Shown here: in pieces, positions 27,661-37,419 of the stretch
Layout: every line of letters starts with the position of its first letter
Numbering within the stretch: the first letter of the stretch is position 1
Source: an uncultured Desulfobulbaceae bacterium
Lineage (GTDB): Bacteria > Desulfobacterota > Desulfobulbia > Desulfobulbales > Desulfobulbaceae
NCBI GenBank assembly: GCA_947259225.1
Contig: CAMYLK010000004.1
Span: forward strand, 1 to 64,000
DNA: 64,000 nucleotides
Reading direction: 5' to 3'
The notes under the pieces: model-generated
Told to the model about the DNA's origin: nothing
Database searches by the model: none
The model's input: only the letters and a program-made list of their open reading frames with translations
Position numbers and translations under genes: made by a program

Positions 27661-27796
27661 GAGATTGAACGGAAATACTTCATCGTGGTACTTTCTATGA
27701 GTGAAATATCTAGCATGGAGAGGAGCGTAACCATACGAAAAATCATGCATATTTGTTTCAATAGCAGATGGATTCAGCAAAGACAACGACGCTGTT

Positions 27797-28720
27797 TCAG
27801 CCCGTGGACCTGGACAGTATACCGGTCCACTCTCCCTCATGCTCTACCTGAACAGGCCCCATGCCGAGTTTATTGTATATATTTAAAATGTTGCTCTCCT
27901 GTTCACCTTGAAGTATTCCGGCGAGGATAATGTGTCCTCCCGGAACAAGAATCCGTTTGAAATCCTGAGCCATTGCAATGAGCACGTCATGAACGATATT
28001 GGCACAGATGAGTTCGTATGAATCCTGGATATCGTTAAGGGGACTATCCGAAGTCCTCACTTTTTTGTCAAGACCATTGAGATTAATATTTGCAACTGCG
28101 ACATCTACTGCTTGCGGGTCATTGTCAATGGCGGTGACTTGTTCTGCACCGAAAATTGCAGCAGCCATGGCCAGTATACCAGTACCGGTACCGACATCAA
28201 GTACCTTTCCCGGCAACTTGTCTCTATCCATTTTAAAGCGGGACGAAAGAAGGGAAAGGGCCAGTCTCGTTGATTCGTGCTGGCCCGTTCCAAAAGCCAT
28301 TCCAGGATCCATTTCCAGGACGTGTTGATCTTTTTCTGGTGCATACTCTTCCCATGTGGGTTTGATAACCAGGCCCGGTACAATTTCAAATGGAGTGAAA
28401 TACTGCTGCCAGCTGGTTGCCCAGTCCTGATCGTCTATTATTTCTGTTTCCAGATCCGGTTGCTGCAGGTTGTATATTTTAAAGAGCTGAACAAGTTCTC
28501 TCCCGGCTTTGCAAAGAATGGTAAAGGATTCTTTATCCCTTTCTTTTTTATCTCCAGCATCAAGTTTAAAATATCCGGAGATCTCGTTTCGTAATATGCT
28601 CTTACTGGGACGGATATTCACACCTACACCGCTTATAATTCCGACAAGATCAGCAGCAGCCTCGGTAATTTTATCCGGGCAGGAAAAAGTAATTCTTAAC
28701 CATTTTTTTGGGTTTGTCAT
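27797..28720 (-). CDS. prmA: Ribosomal protein L11 methyltransferase
   Basis: The 307-residue class I SAM methyltransferase has an N-terminal substrate-binding domain. The signature DPGMAFGTGQHEST lies near 148, motif I VLDVGTGTGILAMAAA near 178, the acidic loop AIDNDP near 202 and the catalytic-type ANIVHDVL near 238 (compare N-I-L in relatives). It trimethylates L11. ATG 28720 matches the usual start of the family; GTG 28735 is in frame, abutting a GAGGA. It is divergent from the RACo-like gene. Confidence 0.93.
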   Translation of the reverse strand: MTNPKKWLRITFSCPDKITEAAADLVGIISGVGVNIRPSKSILRNEISGYFKLDAGDKKERDKESFTILCKAGRELVQLFKIYNLQQPDLETEIIDDQDWATSWQQYFTPFEIVPGLVIKPTWEEYAPEKDQHVLEMDPGMAFGTGQHESTRLALSLLSSRFKMDRDKLPGKVLDVGTGTGILAMAAAIFGAEQVTAIDNDPQAVDVAVANINLNGLDKKVRTSDSPLNDIQDSYELICANIVHDVLIAMAQDFKRILVPGGHIILAGILQGEQESNILNIYNKLGMGPVQVEHEGEWTGILSRSTG

Positions 28721-28835
28721 CCCGACTGCTATCACTCCTCATTGAATCAGTAACAGTTATGTGGTATTAGTTTTGCTCATGATTCCAGAAGGTGTGATCA
28801 ACTTTTCCGTCATTATGCAAGAGCTTTAAACAGTC

Positions 28836-30761
28836 ATGAAACAGACCATTGAGTTTCAGCCTGATAATATAACCGTATCCGTAGACAAGGGCGACAATTT
28901 ATTGTCTGCAGCGGCTTCCACTGGAGTATATATCGATGCCTTTTGTGGTGGTGATGGTGTCTGCGGCAAGTGCAAGGTGATAATCGAAGAAGGAGAAGTT
29001 TATTCCGACAGGGCCACACTGAAGCAGGAGGATTGGGACAAAGGGATCAGGCTTGCCTGCCAGGCAACGGTCAAGTCAGACCTGAAAATTACAGTTCCAG
29101 AGAAAACAACTTCCAGCGGCAAGGCTCTTAAGCGAAAACCGAAAACCACCAGGACCATTTCAGCCCGCTCCCTTGATACCCTTATAGGAACCTGGGACGT
29201 GGTTCCTCCGGTCACTAAATTGTACCTTGAACTTAACCCGCCGACCCTGGATGATAATATTTCAGACATGCAGCGTGTCTTGCGCGGTGTAAAACATGTC
29301 AGGCCTGACGACCCGGAACCCTCCTATGACCATCCGGAACTGATTCGCGAACTACCATCGGTGCTGCGCGAATCAGAATGGAAGGTTACCCTGCTGCTGC
29401 TGCACGCTAAAAACAAGGAGGAACCGGACAGGATTATCGATGTGGAACACGGAGACACAACCGGACGCCTGTACGGTCTGGCTGTGGATATCGGGACAAC
29501 AACCTGCAGCGGGGTCCTTGTTGATCTTAATAATGGCAAGATAATAGCTGAGGGCTCAGGCTATAATGCTCAGATAAGGTATGGCGAGGATGTCATTTCC
29601 CGGATCATCTATGCTGCCAGGCCGGGTGGTTTGCGGGCCCTGCAGGACAAAGTGGTGTCCACTATTAACACCATCATTGATGATATCTGCAAGAGCATGA
29701 TCATCAGCCCGGCAGACATCAGCTATATCATGGCCGCGGGCAACACGGTCATGTCTCATCTGCTGCTGGGACTTGACCCAAAATATATCCGTGAGGCACC
29801 CTATGTACCGAGTGTCAGCCAGTTTCCATTGACCAAAGCTGCTGGACTTGGCATTTATGCACACCCCAGCGTACGCTTGTTCCTCTATCCCTGTATCGCA
29901 AGCTACGTAGGGGGGGACATTGTTTCCGGCGTGCACGCCTGCCAGATGGCCAAGTCAAATGAAATAAGTCTTTTCATAGATATCGGCACCAATGGCGAAA
30001 TTGTGGTCGGCAATGAAGAATGGATGGTGTGTGCGGCCTGTTCTGCAGGACCGGCATTTGAAGGAGGCGGCATCAAGTACGGCATGCGGGCTTCAAACGG
30101 CGCCATAGAAAATTTTCATATTCACCCTGAAACCTATGACCCGATGATCGTCACCATCGGCCGGATCAAGCCGAGTGGGATCTGTGGGTCCGGTCTTATC
30201 TCCATAGTTTCCGAACTGCTCGAGGCAAAGGTTATCGACCAGCAGGGAAAGTTTAACCGAAATCTCAACCATGCCAGGATCCGTGAGAGCCAGGATGGAT
30301 GGGAATACGTTCTGGCCTGGAGCCAGGACTCGCTGCTTGGAGAGGATATAGTCATTACCGAAGTTGATTTGGACAACCTGATGCGTGCCAAGGGAGCAAT
30401 GTATGCCGGTTACCAGACGCTGCTCAGTTCCGTCGGCCTTGGCTTCAATGATCTTGACCGGATCATTATGGCCGGGAACTTTGGCGCTTTTATTGACCTT
30501 GAGCGGGCAATATGTATTGGCCTGCTGCCTGATATAGACCGGGGCCGTTTTTACTACCTGGGCAACGCTTCCATGCTCGGCTGCCAGATCAGCCTTACAG
30601 ATGTCAAGCGGTTCCGTGAAAGGGTCAAGGTCCGTCAGTTGATCACCAATTTGGAACTTTCCGAGAACCCTGAGTTCATGACCTATTATATGGCTTCTCT
30701 GTTCCTGCCCCATACCGACATGAGCCTCTTCCCCAGCGTGCAAAGTAAACTGTCCGACTGA
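28836..30761 (+). CDS. RACo-like ferredoxin/ASKHA protein (DUF4445 family)
   Basis: The 641-residue protein begins with a plant-type [2Fe-2S] ferredoxin domain, with ligands C37, C43, C46 and C75. A linker follows, then two actin-like ATPase lobes, seen in AVDIGTTTCSGVLVDL near 212, FIDIGTNGEIVVGN near 380 and AGNFGAFIDLERA near 546. Relatives reductively reactivate corrinoid methyltransferase proteins using ATP. No corrinoid methyltransferase or CODH/ACS gene is in this window, so its partner is unknown. It is a single-gene unit between prmA and tRNA-Gly. Confidence 0.85.
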   Translation: MKQTIEFQPDNITVSVDKGDNLLSAAASTGVYIDAFCGGDGVCGKCKVIIEEGEVYSDRATLKQEDWDKGIRLACQATVKSDLKITVPEKTTSSGKALKRKPKTTRTISARSLDTLIGTWDVVPPVTKLYLELNPPTLDDNISDMQRVLRGVKHVRPDDPEPSYDHPELIRELPSVLRESEWKVTLLLLHAKNKEEPDRIIDVEHGDTTGRLYGLAVDIGTTTCSGVLVDLNNGKIIAEGSGYNAQIRYGEDVISRIIYAARPGGLRALQDKVVSTINTIIDDICKSMIISPADISYIMAAGNTVMSHLLLGLDPKYIREAPYVPSVSQFPLTKAAGLGIYAHPSVRLFLYPCIASYVGGDIVSGVHACQMAKSNEISLFIDIGTNGEIVVGNEEWMVCAACSAGPAFEGGGIKYGMRASNGAIENFHIHPETYDPMIVTIGRIKPSGICGSGLISIVSELLEAKVIDQQGKFNRNLNHARIRESQDGWEYVLAWSQDSLLGEDIVITEVDLDNLMRAKGAMYAGYQTLLSSVGLGFNDLDRIIMAGNFGAFIDLERAICIGLLPDIDRGRFYYLGNASMLGCQISLTDVKRFRERVKVRQLITNLELSENPEFMTYYMASLFLPHTDMSLFPSVQSKLSD

Positions 30762-30917
30762 TACTTTTTTCTGCAAACAGGTTGCCAAGGATTTGTTCAC
30801 AGTGAGTATTGAGTAGTAGGTATCAAGTTTGCCCAGGTAAAAATCGCTGGGATATTTTCATGCAGATACTTTACTGAACAGGTAGTTTTCATACCATTTT
30901 TAACAAAACCAACAATG

Positions 30918-30946
30918 TTGACAAATATCCATTTGTCAATTATATA
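30918..30946 (+). promoter_or_regulatory. Sigma70 promoter of tRNA-Gly
   Basis: TTGACA at 30918-30923, a 17-bp spacer, and TATATA at 30941-30946. Transcription would start about 17 bp before the mature tRNA. Confidence 0.7.
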
Positions 30947-30969
30947 GTACTTTTTCTGCAGGGTTTACA

Positions 30970-31045
30970 GCGGGTGTAGCTCAGCTGGTAGAGCACAAGC
31001 TTCCCAAGCTTGGGGTCGCGGGTTCGAGTCCCGTTGCCCGCTCCA
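30970..31045 (+). tRNA. tRNA-Gly (anticodon CCC)
   Basis: The 76-nt cloverleaf has acceptor stem GCGGGUG/UGCCCGC (two G-U pairs), D arm GCTCAGCTGGTAGAGC, anticodon stem CAAGC/GCUUG around loop UUCCCAA (anticodon CCC), T arm GGGTTCGAGTCCC and an encoded CCA. It lies directly upstream of the rimP-nusA-infB operon, as tRNA genes do in some other proteobacteria. Confidence 0.95.
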
Positions 31046-31128
31046 GGGGAAAGTTTGTTTAACCCTCCGGTCGTTTTTCGTTGCCACGGAATGGCCAGGT
31101 CATAACGGTTTTTTACCGTTGATATGAA

Positions 31129-31151
31129 AGTGGGCTTTGCCCGCTTTTTTT
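31129..31151 (+). terminator. Rho-independent terminator between tRNA-Gly and rimP
   Basis: AGTGGGC-TTT-GCCCGCT followed by a T run forms a compact hairpin (31129-31145). It would end the tRNA transcript or partially attenuate read-through into rimP. A further small hairpin, AACGGT/ACCGTT, lies just upstream (31104-31120). Confidence 0.8.
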
Positions 31152-31196
31152 ATTGTCTGCAGACCGGAAAAAACGGAGTGGAATAGAGACGGGACA

Positions 31197-31658
31197 GTGA
31201 GTAACGAAGCTGAAAGAACAATTGCAGTGATTGAGGCATACGCCGAATCCTTAATGGATGAACTCGGACTTGAACTGGTGGAAGTTCAGTTCAGGCGGGA
31301 AGGTCATGGATGGGTGCTGAGGATTTTTATTGATAAGGAAGATGGGGTCACTATTGATGACTGTACCGCTGTTAGCAGGAGCATCAGCACCTGGCTGGAT
31401 GTGGAGGATTTGATTGAGCACGCCTTTCACCTGGAGGTATCCTCGCCAGGCCTCGAAAGGCCGCTGAAGAATATAGATGACTTCAAGCGGTTTGCGGGAC
31501 GCAAGGCAAGGGTCAAGATAAAAGAGCCAAGGGACGAACGGCGTGTATTTACCGGTATTTTAGAATCGGTACAAGATAACGAGATTACCCTGATTGTTGA
31601 TGAGAATAAGGTGCATATTGCTTTTGATGAAATAGCCAAGGCAAGATTGGCTTTGTAA
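31197..31658 (+). CDS. rimP: Ribosome maturation factor RimP
   Basis: From GTG 31197 the protein has 153 residues, the family size, with the N-terminal alpha/beta domain (LGLELVEVQFRREGHGWVLRIFIDKEDGVTIDDC), the signature LEVSSPGLERPL near 78 and an SH3-like C-terminal domain. RimP assists 30S subunit maturation. A longer reading from TTG 31137 would start inside the terminator hairpin and is rejected. It heads rimP-nusA-ylxR-infB-rbfA-nrnA-truB. Confidence 0.95.
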   Translation: MSNEAERTIAVIEAYAESLMDELGLELVEVQFRREGHGWVLRIFIDKEDGVTIDDCTAVSRSISTWLDVEDLIEHAFHLEVSSPGLERPLKNIDDFKRFAGRKARVKIKEPRDERRVFTGILESVQDNEITLIVDENKVHIAFDEIAKARLAL

Positions 31659-31749
31659 ATACATGGGACTTTTCCGGTTGCGGATCGAGAGAAAAGGGGA
31701 GTTTTACCCCGAGTAGTAAGCGGCCATTGTGTCAAATGGAGCAAATTGA

Positions 31750-33102
31750 ATGAATACAGATAATTTAAAGCGGATTATAGACCAGATCAGCAGAGACAAA
31801 GGTATTGAACGCACATTGCTGGTAGAGGCAATCGAAGAGGCTGTTAAGTCTGCCGCACGGAAAAAGTATGGAAGCCGCCGTGATATCGAAGTGCATTTTG
31901 ATGAAGAGACAGGCGAAATAGAAGTTTTTCAGTACCGTACAGTTGTTGATAATGTTGAAGACGAGGAAACAGAGATCTCGCTGACAGCAGCCAGGGAGCT
32001 TGACCCGGAGGTCGAACTGGAAGACGATATTGGAGAAAAAATCCTCGACATAGCTGATCTTGGGCGGATTGCTGCTCAGTCAGCCAAGCAGGTCATTATC
32101 CACCGGATGCGCGATGCGGAAAGAGACGTAATTTATGAGATGTTCCGTGATCGTCAGGGCACGATTGTCAACGGTATTGTCCAGCGTTTTGAGCGTGGCA
32201 ACATGGTTGTAAACCTCGGTCGGACCGATGCGGTTCTGCAGAGGGACGGCCAGATACCCAAACGTTCCTTTAAGCAGGGTGACAGAATCAGGGCTTACCT
32301 GCTGGAAGTACGCCAGGACAGTCGCGACTCGCAGCTGATCCTGAGTCGTACCTGTAATGAATTTCTCATTAAGCTTTTTGAAATGGAAGTCCCGGAAATT
32401 GCGGAAGGAATTGTTAAAATTATGGGTGCCTCCCGTGAACCCGGCTTCAGGGCAAAAATTGCCGTGTCCTCCACCGAGTCTGATGTCGATCCGGTAGGGG
32501 CCTGTGTGGGCCTCAAAGGGTCGCGGGTGCAGAATGTCGTCCAAGAGCTGCAGGGTGAAAGAATTGATATAGTTCCCTGGAGCCCGGATCCGGCAAAATA
32601 TGTGTACAATGCTCTGGCACCGGCTGAGGTTTCAATGGTTATTGTTGACGAAGAGAATAATCAGTTGCTGGTTGTTGTACCGGATGATCAGCTGTCATTG
32701 GCTATTGGTCGCCAGGGTCAGAATGTCCGTCTTGCATCAAGGCTGATGGGGTGGCGTATTGATGTGAAGAGTGAATCTCGTTACGCGAACCTTGAGGATA
32801 GAGGGTATAGAAGCCTGGTTGCGCTGGAGGGAATTGATGAAAATATGGCGGATAGATTATTTGCCGCAGAAATAACTTCAGTATCAGTGCTGGCATCCGC
32901 AGATATTGAGGAGATAATGGCCGCTACCGGTTTTGAGCAAGATCGGGCAGAAGAGTTAAAAGATCGTGCCGCTCTCAGTGCAGCCTCGGAGGACCAGCCT
33001 GAAGAATCTTCTGATACAGAGGAAATCCCCAGTGAAGAGCAATCACCTGAGGAAAAGATGCCTGATGATGTGGTTCAGGATCCCGGCGATCAACCTGAAT
33101 AA
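31750..33102 (+). CDS. nusA: Transcription termination/antitermination factor NusA
   Basis: The 450-residue NusA has its domains in order: N-terminal RNAP-binding domain (1-125, with GIERTLLVEAIEEAVKSAARK), S1 domain (about 135-200, GIVQRFERGNMVVNLGRTDAVLQ), and two KH domains (about 230-340, GACVGLKGSRVQNVVQEL and AIGRQGQNVRLASRL). A helix-hairpin-helix repeat near 360-410 and an acidic tail follow. It is the transcription elongation factor that normally pairs with the rimP/infB operon. Confidence 0.97.
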   Translation: MNTDNLKRIIDQISRDKGIERTLLVEAIEEAVKSAARKKYGSRRDIEVHFDEETGEIEVFQYRTVVDNVEDEETEISLTAARELDPEVELEDDIGEKILDIADLGRIAAQSAKQVIIHRMRDAERDVIYEMFRDRQGTIVNGIVQRFERGNMVVNLGRTDAVLQRDGQIPKRSFKQGDRIRAYLLEVRQDSRDSQLILSRTCNEFLIKLFEMEVPEIAEGIVKIMGASREPGFRAKIAVSSTESDVDPVGACVGLKGSRVQNVVQELQGERIDIVPWSPDPAKYVYNALAPAEVSMVIVDEENNQLLVVVPDDQLSLAIGRQGQNVRLASRLMGWRIDVKSESRYANLEDRGYRSLVALEGIDENMADRLFAAEITSVSVLASADIEEIMAATGFEQDRAEELKDRAALSAASEDQPEESSDTEEIPSEEQSPEEKMPDDVVQDPGDQPE

Positions 33103-33111
33103 TGACAGCTT

Positions 33112-33336
33112 GTGAAACGGGATCACAGACCTCAGCGAACCTGCGGGGCCTGCGGGAGAAAAGCTCTGAAAAATGAGCTGATACGCTGGGTGTCAAGGCA
33201 AAAAGAAATCGTGGAAGATACACAACAAAATAAAACCGGCCGCGGGGTTTACAGTTGCTCGGAGAAGACATGCCGTGATCGGCTGTTAAAAAATAAAAAG
33301 AAACTGAAAGTGATGTTACGCCTTCAGTGCAGATAA
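33112..33336 (+). CDS. ylxR: YlxR family RNA-binding protein
   Basis: The 74-residue basic protein has the DUF448 signature RTCGACGRKALKNELIRWV near 10-28 and the conserved GRGVYSC segment near 44. It is always found between nusA and infB. Here it starts with GTG 33112, 9 bp after the nusA stop. The paired cysteines (CGAC, C near 50, C near 55) could bind zinc. Confidence 0.92.
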   Translation: MKRDHRPQRTCGACGRKALKNELIRWVSRQKEIVEDTQQNKTGRGVYSCSEKTCRDRLLKNKKKLKVMLRLQCR

Positions 33337-33358
33337 GGAATCAGGACAGGAGTGATTA

Positions 33359-35995
33359 ATGAGCAAAGTTCGTGTTTATGAACTGGCAAAAGAAGCCGGG
33401 CTCAAAAGTAAAGAGTTGGCCGATAAGCTTATAGCCTTGGGCTATCCGGTTAAGAGCCACAGTTCAACTGTGGACGAGGATACAGCTGAAGATATCCGTC
33501 GAAATGTTTTCGGCCAGCAGCAAACGGTCGAGGTCACTGACCAGAAAATAACTGTAAAGAAAAAGACAACTGCGGTCAAAAAGACAACAGTAGTCCGGCG
33601 TCGATCAAAGGCGGATAAAGAAGAGTTGGCCCGCAAGGCCGAAGAAGCTGAAGCCGAGGAAGCTGTCAAGGAACTGGAAGATGACGTTGATGTCTCAGAG
33701 GTTGAGGTTACTGATGAGCAGGATGCTCTTGAGGTGGAAGCGGAAGTTGCCGAGCCGTCAGAAGTAGAAGCGAAAACAACTGAACAGGTGGCCGAAGAAG
33801 GGAAGGAAGGGCCGGAAGAAGCTGTTGAGGAAAAAGAAGAAGAGAAAAAACCTGCCAAACAGAAAGAAAAGAAACCGAAGAAGCTTGCCAAGGTCGTTGG
33901 CAAGGTAGAGATAAAGATTGAACCGGAGAGAAAGCCTAAACCGAAACGACGCCCCGAGCGTCCTGCCAAAAAAATGGATAATGGAGTTGCCGGTGTTGTA
34001 GATAAACAGGCTGAACTGGCAGTAGGTAAAGGGAAGAAAAAAGGCAAGCGGGTCGTTTCGATAATGGATGAAAAGGACCGTGTCAAAAAGCCTGGAAAAC
34101 TTCAGAGAAAAGGACGACAGAGAGTCGATTTTACTGGTGGCGGGGAAGTCGAATATATGCGCCCTCGAAGGAGCCGCAAGAAAAAAGATAGCGGTCGAAG
34201 AGAATCAGAGGTTCTTGCACCGGCAGCTGAAACCAAGGCGATAAAAAAGCGAATAAAGATTTTCGAAACCATATCCGTTGGTGACCTGGCAAAAAGAATG
34301 GGAATCAAGTCCAGCGAACTCATTGCTAAGCTTATGGGTCTGGGGGTGATGGCCACCGTGAATCAGGCTCTGGACTTGGACACTGCAACTCTGGTGGCTT
34401 CTGACTTCGGTTTTGAAGTAGAGCAGGCGTTCACAGAGGAGCAGGAGGTTCTTAATCTCCAGGAGCAGGAGGAAGGTGGCGAACCCCAACCGCGCCCCCC
34501 TGTGGTAACGGTTATGGGGCATGTTGATCATGGCAAGACTTCAATTCTTGACGCAATACGCAAGACTGATGTCGCCGAAGGAGAAGCAGGCGGTATAACC
34601 CAGCACATCGGCGCGTATTTTGTGCAGGCCCCTTCGGGTGACCTGGTATTTGTTGATACTCCGGGTCATGCTGCGTTTACCGAGATGCGATCACGTGGTG
34701 CAAAGGTTACCGATATCGTCGTACTGGTGGTTGCTGCCGACGACGGTGTGATGGATCAGACCCGCGAGGCTATTGCACATGCCAAGGCGGCGGAAGTACC
34801 CATTGTGGTAGCAGTCAATAAGATTGACAAGGACAATGCCGATCCAGAAAGGGTCAAACGGGAACTTGGTGAGTTCGGTCTTATTCCTGAAGATTGGGGC
34901 GGCGACACTATATACTGTGATACTTCAGCCAAGCAGAACATCGGTATTGATGAGCTGCTTGAGAACATTCAGCTGCAGTCTGAAATTCTTGAACTCAAGG
35001 CTGACCCTGAACGCAAGGCACGCGGAACTGTCATTGAGGCCCAGTTGCACAAGGGACGCGGCTCGGTGGCTACAGTTCTTGTCCAGGAAGGTACCCTGAC
35101 TAACGGTGATTATTTTGTGGCCGGCAGATATTCAGGAAAGGTGCGGACCCTGACTAACGACAGGGGTGTACACATTCAGGAGGCCGGTCCTTCCGTACCT
35201 GTTGAGGTGCAAGGTCTTTCTGGCGTACCCCAGGCCGGCGATGAATTTGTAGTCGTTACGGATGAGAAGATGGCCAAAAATGTTAGTGAGTCCCGTCAAC
35301 TCAAAGCCAGAGAATTTGAACTGGCATCTGCCTCAAAGGTATCTCTTGACAATCTTTTCGAGAAAATGGCAGAGCAGGACTTGAAGGAATTGCGGGTTAT
35401 ACTCCGTTCCGATGTACAGGGTACCCTTGAAGCCTTTGGCCAGGCAGCGGAAAAACTGTCCACCGAAGAGATCCGGGTACGGTCGCTCCATGAAGGGACA
35501 GGTTCCATCACGGAAAATGACGTGCACCTTGCGGCTGCTTCCGATGCAATAATTATTGGTTTCAATGTAAGACCTTCTGTTAAAGTCAAGGAGTTGGCTG
35601 AGCAGGAGCGGGTGGATATTCGCTTCTATGATGTTATCTACCACGCTCTGGAGGATATTGAAAAAGCCATGGTCGGCATGCTCGAGCCGACTTTCGAGGA
35701 ACGGGTTATTGGAACAGCGGAAGTAAGGCAGACTTTTCAGGTTCCCAAGATAGGGACGATTGCCGGCTGCTCTGTCATTGACGGAAAGATAGAACGCAAT
35801 GCCAAAGTCAGGGTGCTCCGTGATGGAGTCGTTGTGTATACTGGCAACATTGATTCGCTGCGGCGGTTCAAGGATGATGTAAAGGAAGTGCTTACCGGCT
35901 ATGAATGTGGGATAGGTGTCGAGAACTTCAATGATATCAAGGTCGATGACCAGCTTGAAGCATTTGTCATGGATGAGGTTGAAGCTACCCTGTAG
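33359..35995 (+). CDS. infB: Translation initiation factor IF-2
   Basis: The 878-residue IF-2 starts with an IF2_N subdomain ([20 protein letters not shown]). A long lysine/glutamate-rich linker follows (about 60-280), then a second IF2_N-like domain (about 295-370) and the GTPase core with GHVDHGKTS near 391, DTPGHAAF near 437 and NKID near 491. Domains II-IV end at residue 878. It delivers fMet-tRNA to the 30S subunit. AGGAG precedes the ATG at a normal distance. Confidence 0.97.
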   Translation: MSKVRVYELAKEAGLKSKELADKLIALGYPVKSHSSTVDEDTAEDIRRNVFGQQQTVEVTDQKITVKKKTTAVKKTTVVRRRSKADKEELARKAEEAEAEEAVKELEDDVDVSEVEVTDEQDALEVEAEVAEPSEVEAKTTEQVAEEGKEGPEEAVEEKEEEKKPAKQKEKKPKKLAKVVGKVEIKIEPERKPKPKRRPERPAKKMDNGVAGVVDKQAELAVGKGKKKGKRVVSIMDEKDRVKKPGKLQRKGRQRVDFTGGGEVEYMRPRRSRKKKDSGRRESEVLAPAAETKAIKKRIKIFETISVGDLAKRMGIKSSELIAKLMGLGVMATVNQALDLDTATLVASDFGFEVEQAFTEEQEVLNLQEQEEGGEPQPRPPVVTVMGHVDHGKTSILDAIRKTDVAEGEAGGITQHIGAYFVQAPSGDLVFVDTPGHAAFTEMRSRGAKVTDIVVLVVAADDGVMDQTREAIAHAKAAEVPIVVAVNKIDKDNADPERVKRELGEFGLIPEDWGGDTIYCDTSAKQNIGIDELLENIQLQSEILELKADPERKARGTVIEAQLHKGRGSVATVLVQEGTLTNGDYFVAGRYSGKVRTLTNDRGVHIQEAGPSVPVEVQGLSGVPQAGDEFVVVTDEKMAKNVSESRQLKAREFELASASKVSLDNLFEKMAEQDLKELRVILRSDVQGTLEAFGQAAEKLSTEEIRVRSLHEGTGSITENDVHLAAASDAIIIGFNVRPSVKVKELAEQERVDIRFYDVIYHALEDIEKAMVGMLEPTFEERVIGTAEVRQTFQVPKIGTIAGCSVIDGKIERNAKVRVLRDGVVVYTGNIDSLRRFKDDVKEVLTGYECGIGVENFNDIKVDDQLEAFVMDEVEATL

Positions 35996-36038
35996 TTTCG
36001 GTTTATAGAGATCGACTTCATACTTTTTACCTGATCCA

Positions 36039-36440
36039 ATGGAATTTGATTTTACACTGCCGGGGCTGGGAAAGCCTGAAAGTTCCAGGCCTAAACGCGT
36101 TGCCGAGGCCATAAAAAATGAACTTTCCATACTTCTGGTTCAGAAAGTCAGAGATCCCCGACTGCAGGAAGTGAGCATCACAAAGGTAGACATTGCTCCG
36201 GACCTGAAACGGGCGAAAATTTATTTTGTTGTGCCGGATGGCAGGAATGGCAGTAAAGCTCTCAAAGGCCTCGAAAGGGCAAAAGGGTTTTTTCGCAGCC
36301 AGCTGGCTGCCCGGATCAATCTTCGCTATACACCTGAACTCGTTTTTTTCTATGACAGGCATAATGAAGAAACCGGCCGTCTTGATACGCTCTTTCGTCA
36401 AATAGCCGAGGAGAAGAAAACTGATGACGACCCAGTTTGA
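36039..36440 (+). CDS. rbfA: Ribosome-binding factor A
   Basis: The 133-residue KH-fold protein shows the RPKRVAEAIKNELSILLVQKVRDPRL start, VSITKVDIAPDLKRAKIYFVV, and a C-terminal LRYTPELVFFYD. RbfA helps mature the 16S rRNA 5' end. Its last codons overlap the nrnA start by 17 bp, indicating coupling. Confidence 0.95.
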   Translation: MEFDFTLPGLGKPESSRPKRVAEAIKNELSILLVQKVRDPRLQEVSITKVDIAPDLKRAKIYFVVPDGRNGSKALKGLERAKGFFRSQLAARINLRYTPELVFFYDRHNEETGRLDTLFRQIAEEKKTDDDPV

Positions 36441-37416
36441 ACCATTGCTGGAACCCATTCGTACCAAGGGCAACGTCGTCCTGGCTACACATCTGAACCC
36501 GGATGGAGATGCTTTGGGGTCGCTTCTCGGACTGGCAGACATCCTGGAGTTAATGGGCAAACGGGTTTTCCGTTACCTGGAAAAGCCGGTTTCGCAACTC
36601 TACAGTTTTATTCCGGGGAGTGATCTTGCTGAAACCGGCCTGGATGATCTGGCTGAGTTTGTCCGTCAGTCAGGTGATGATATCATGTGTATCGCCCTTG
36701 ACTGCGGTGACAGGAAGCGTCTGGGGAAATACGGACCGGAGCTGCTGAAGATAAGGCCTTTTCTGGTCATTGATCACCATAAGGGGAACGACGGATTTGG
36801 CGATTTCGCCTGGATTGACCCCAAGCGCTCCTCAACCGGTGAGATGATTTTTGATCTGGCCGCAGAGTTGGGTCAGGCTGTATCCGATAAAGCAGCTTAT
36901 GCCCTGTTTACAGCTATTGTTACCGATACAGGTTCATTCAGATATGAATCAACCACTGCGCACACCTTTGATGTTGCGCGGCAACTGGTAAACCTGGGGG
37001 TCCAGCCGGACCTGGTTTCCAGAAACATATATGATAATTTTACAGCGGAACGGCTGCAGCTGATGCAGAGGGTTCTTGCTACTCTGGAAATATTGCATGA
37101 CGGACGTATCGCGGTTATCCTGGTTACCCGTGAAATGCTGGATCAGACAGGATGTACAATGGAGGACACGGAAAATTTTATCAACCTGCCGCGGGCAATA
37201 ACTACCGTTCAGGTCGCTGTTTTCTTAAAAGAAACAGCTGAGGATATGGTCTCGGTGAGCATGCGCGCCAAAGATACATGCGATGTTGCCGACATAGCTT
37301 CCCGATTTGGTGGTGGCGGCCACCGAAACGCGGCGGGGTTCAGGGCTGCTGACACAACTGTGGACAGCGTCTGGCAAAGACTGTTTCCGGTTCTGCAGCA
37401 GGGGATGGATCATTGA
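36424..37416 (+). CDS. nrnA: DHH-type nanoRNase/pAp phosphatase
   Basis: The 330-residue DHH/DHHA1 protein has ATHLNPDGDALGSLLGL near 20, the catalytic DHHKG near 118 and the C-terminal GGGGHRNAAGF glycine-rich DHHA1 motif near 298. It degrades short RNA oligomers and 3'-phosphoadenosine phosphate, using a manganese-dependent site. It sits between rbfA and truB, the common place for NrnA in this phylum. Confidence 0.93.
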   Translation: MTTQFEPLLEPIRTKGNVVLATHLNPDGDALGSLLGLADILELMGKRVFRYLEKPVSQLYSFIPGSDLAETGLDDLAEFVRQSGDDIMCIALDCGDRKRLGKYGPELLKIRPFLVIDHHKGNDGFGDFAWIDPKRSSTGEMIFDLAAELGQAVSDKAAYALFTAIVTDTGSFRYESTTAHTFDVARQLVNLGVQPDLVSRNIYDNFTAERLQLMQRVLATLEILHDGRIAVILVTREMLDQTGCTMEDTENFINLPRAITTVQVAVFLKETAEDMVSVSMRAKDTCDVADIASRFGGGGHRNAAGFRAADTTVDSVWQRLFPVLQQGMDH

Positions 37417-37419
37417 CAT

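Noticed and set aside
27565..27840. A 91-codon minus-strand frame between prmA and prpE
   Set aside because: It covers the predicted prpE promoter and palindrome and overlaps both genes. It has no family resemblance and no ribosome site.
31137..31196. Upstream TTG start for rimP
   Set aside because: It lies inside the terminator hairpin, and the added residues are not like RimP N-termini.
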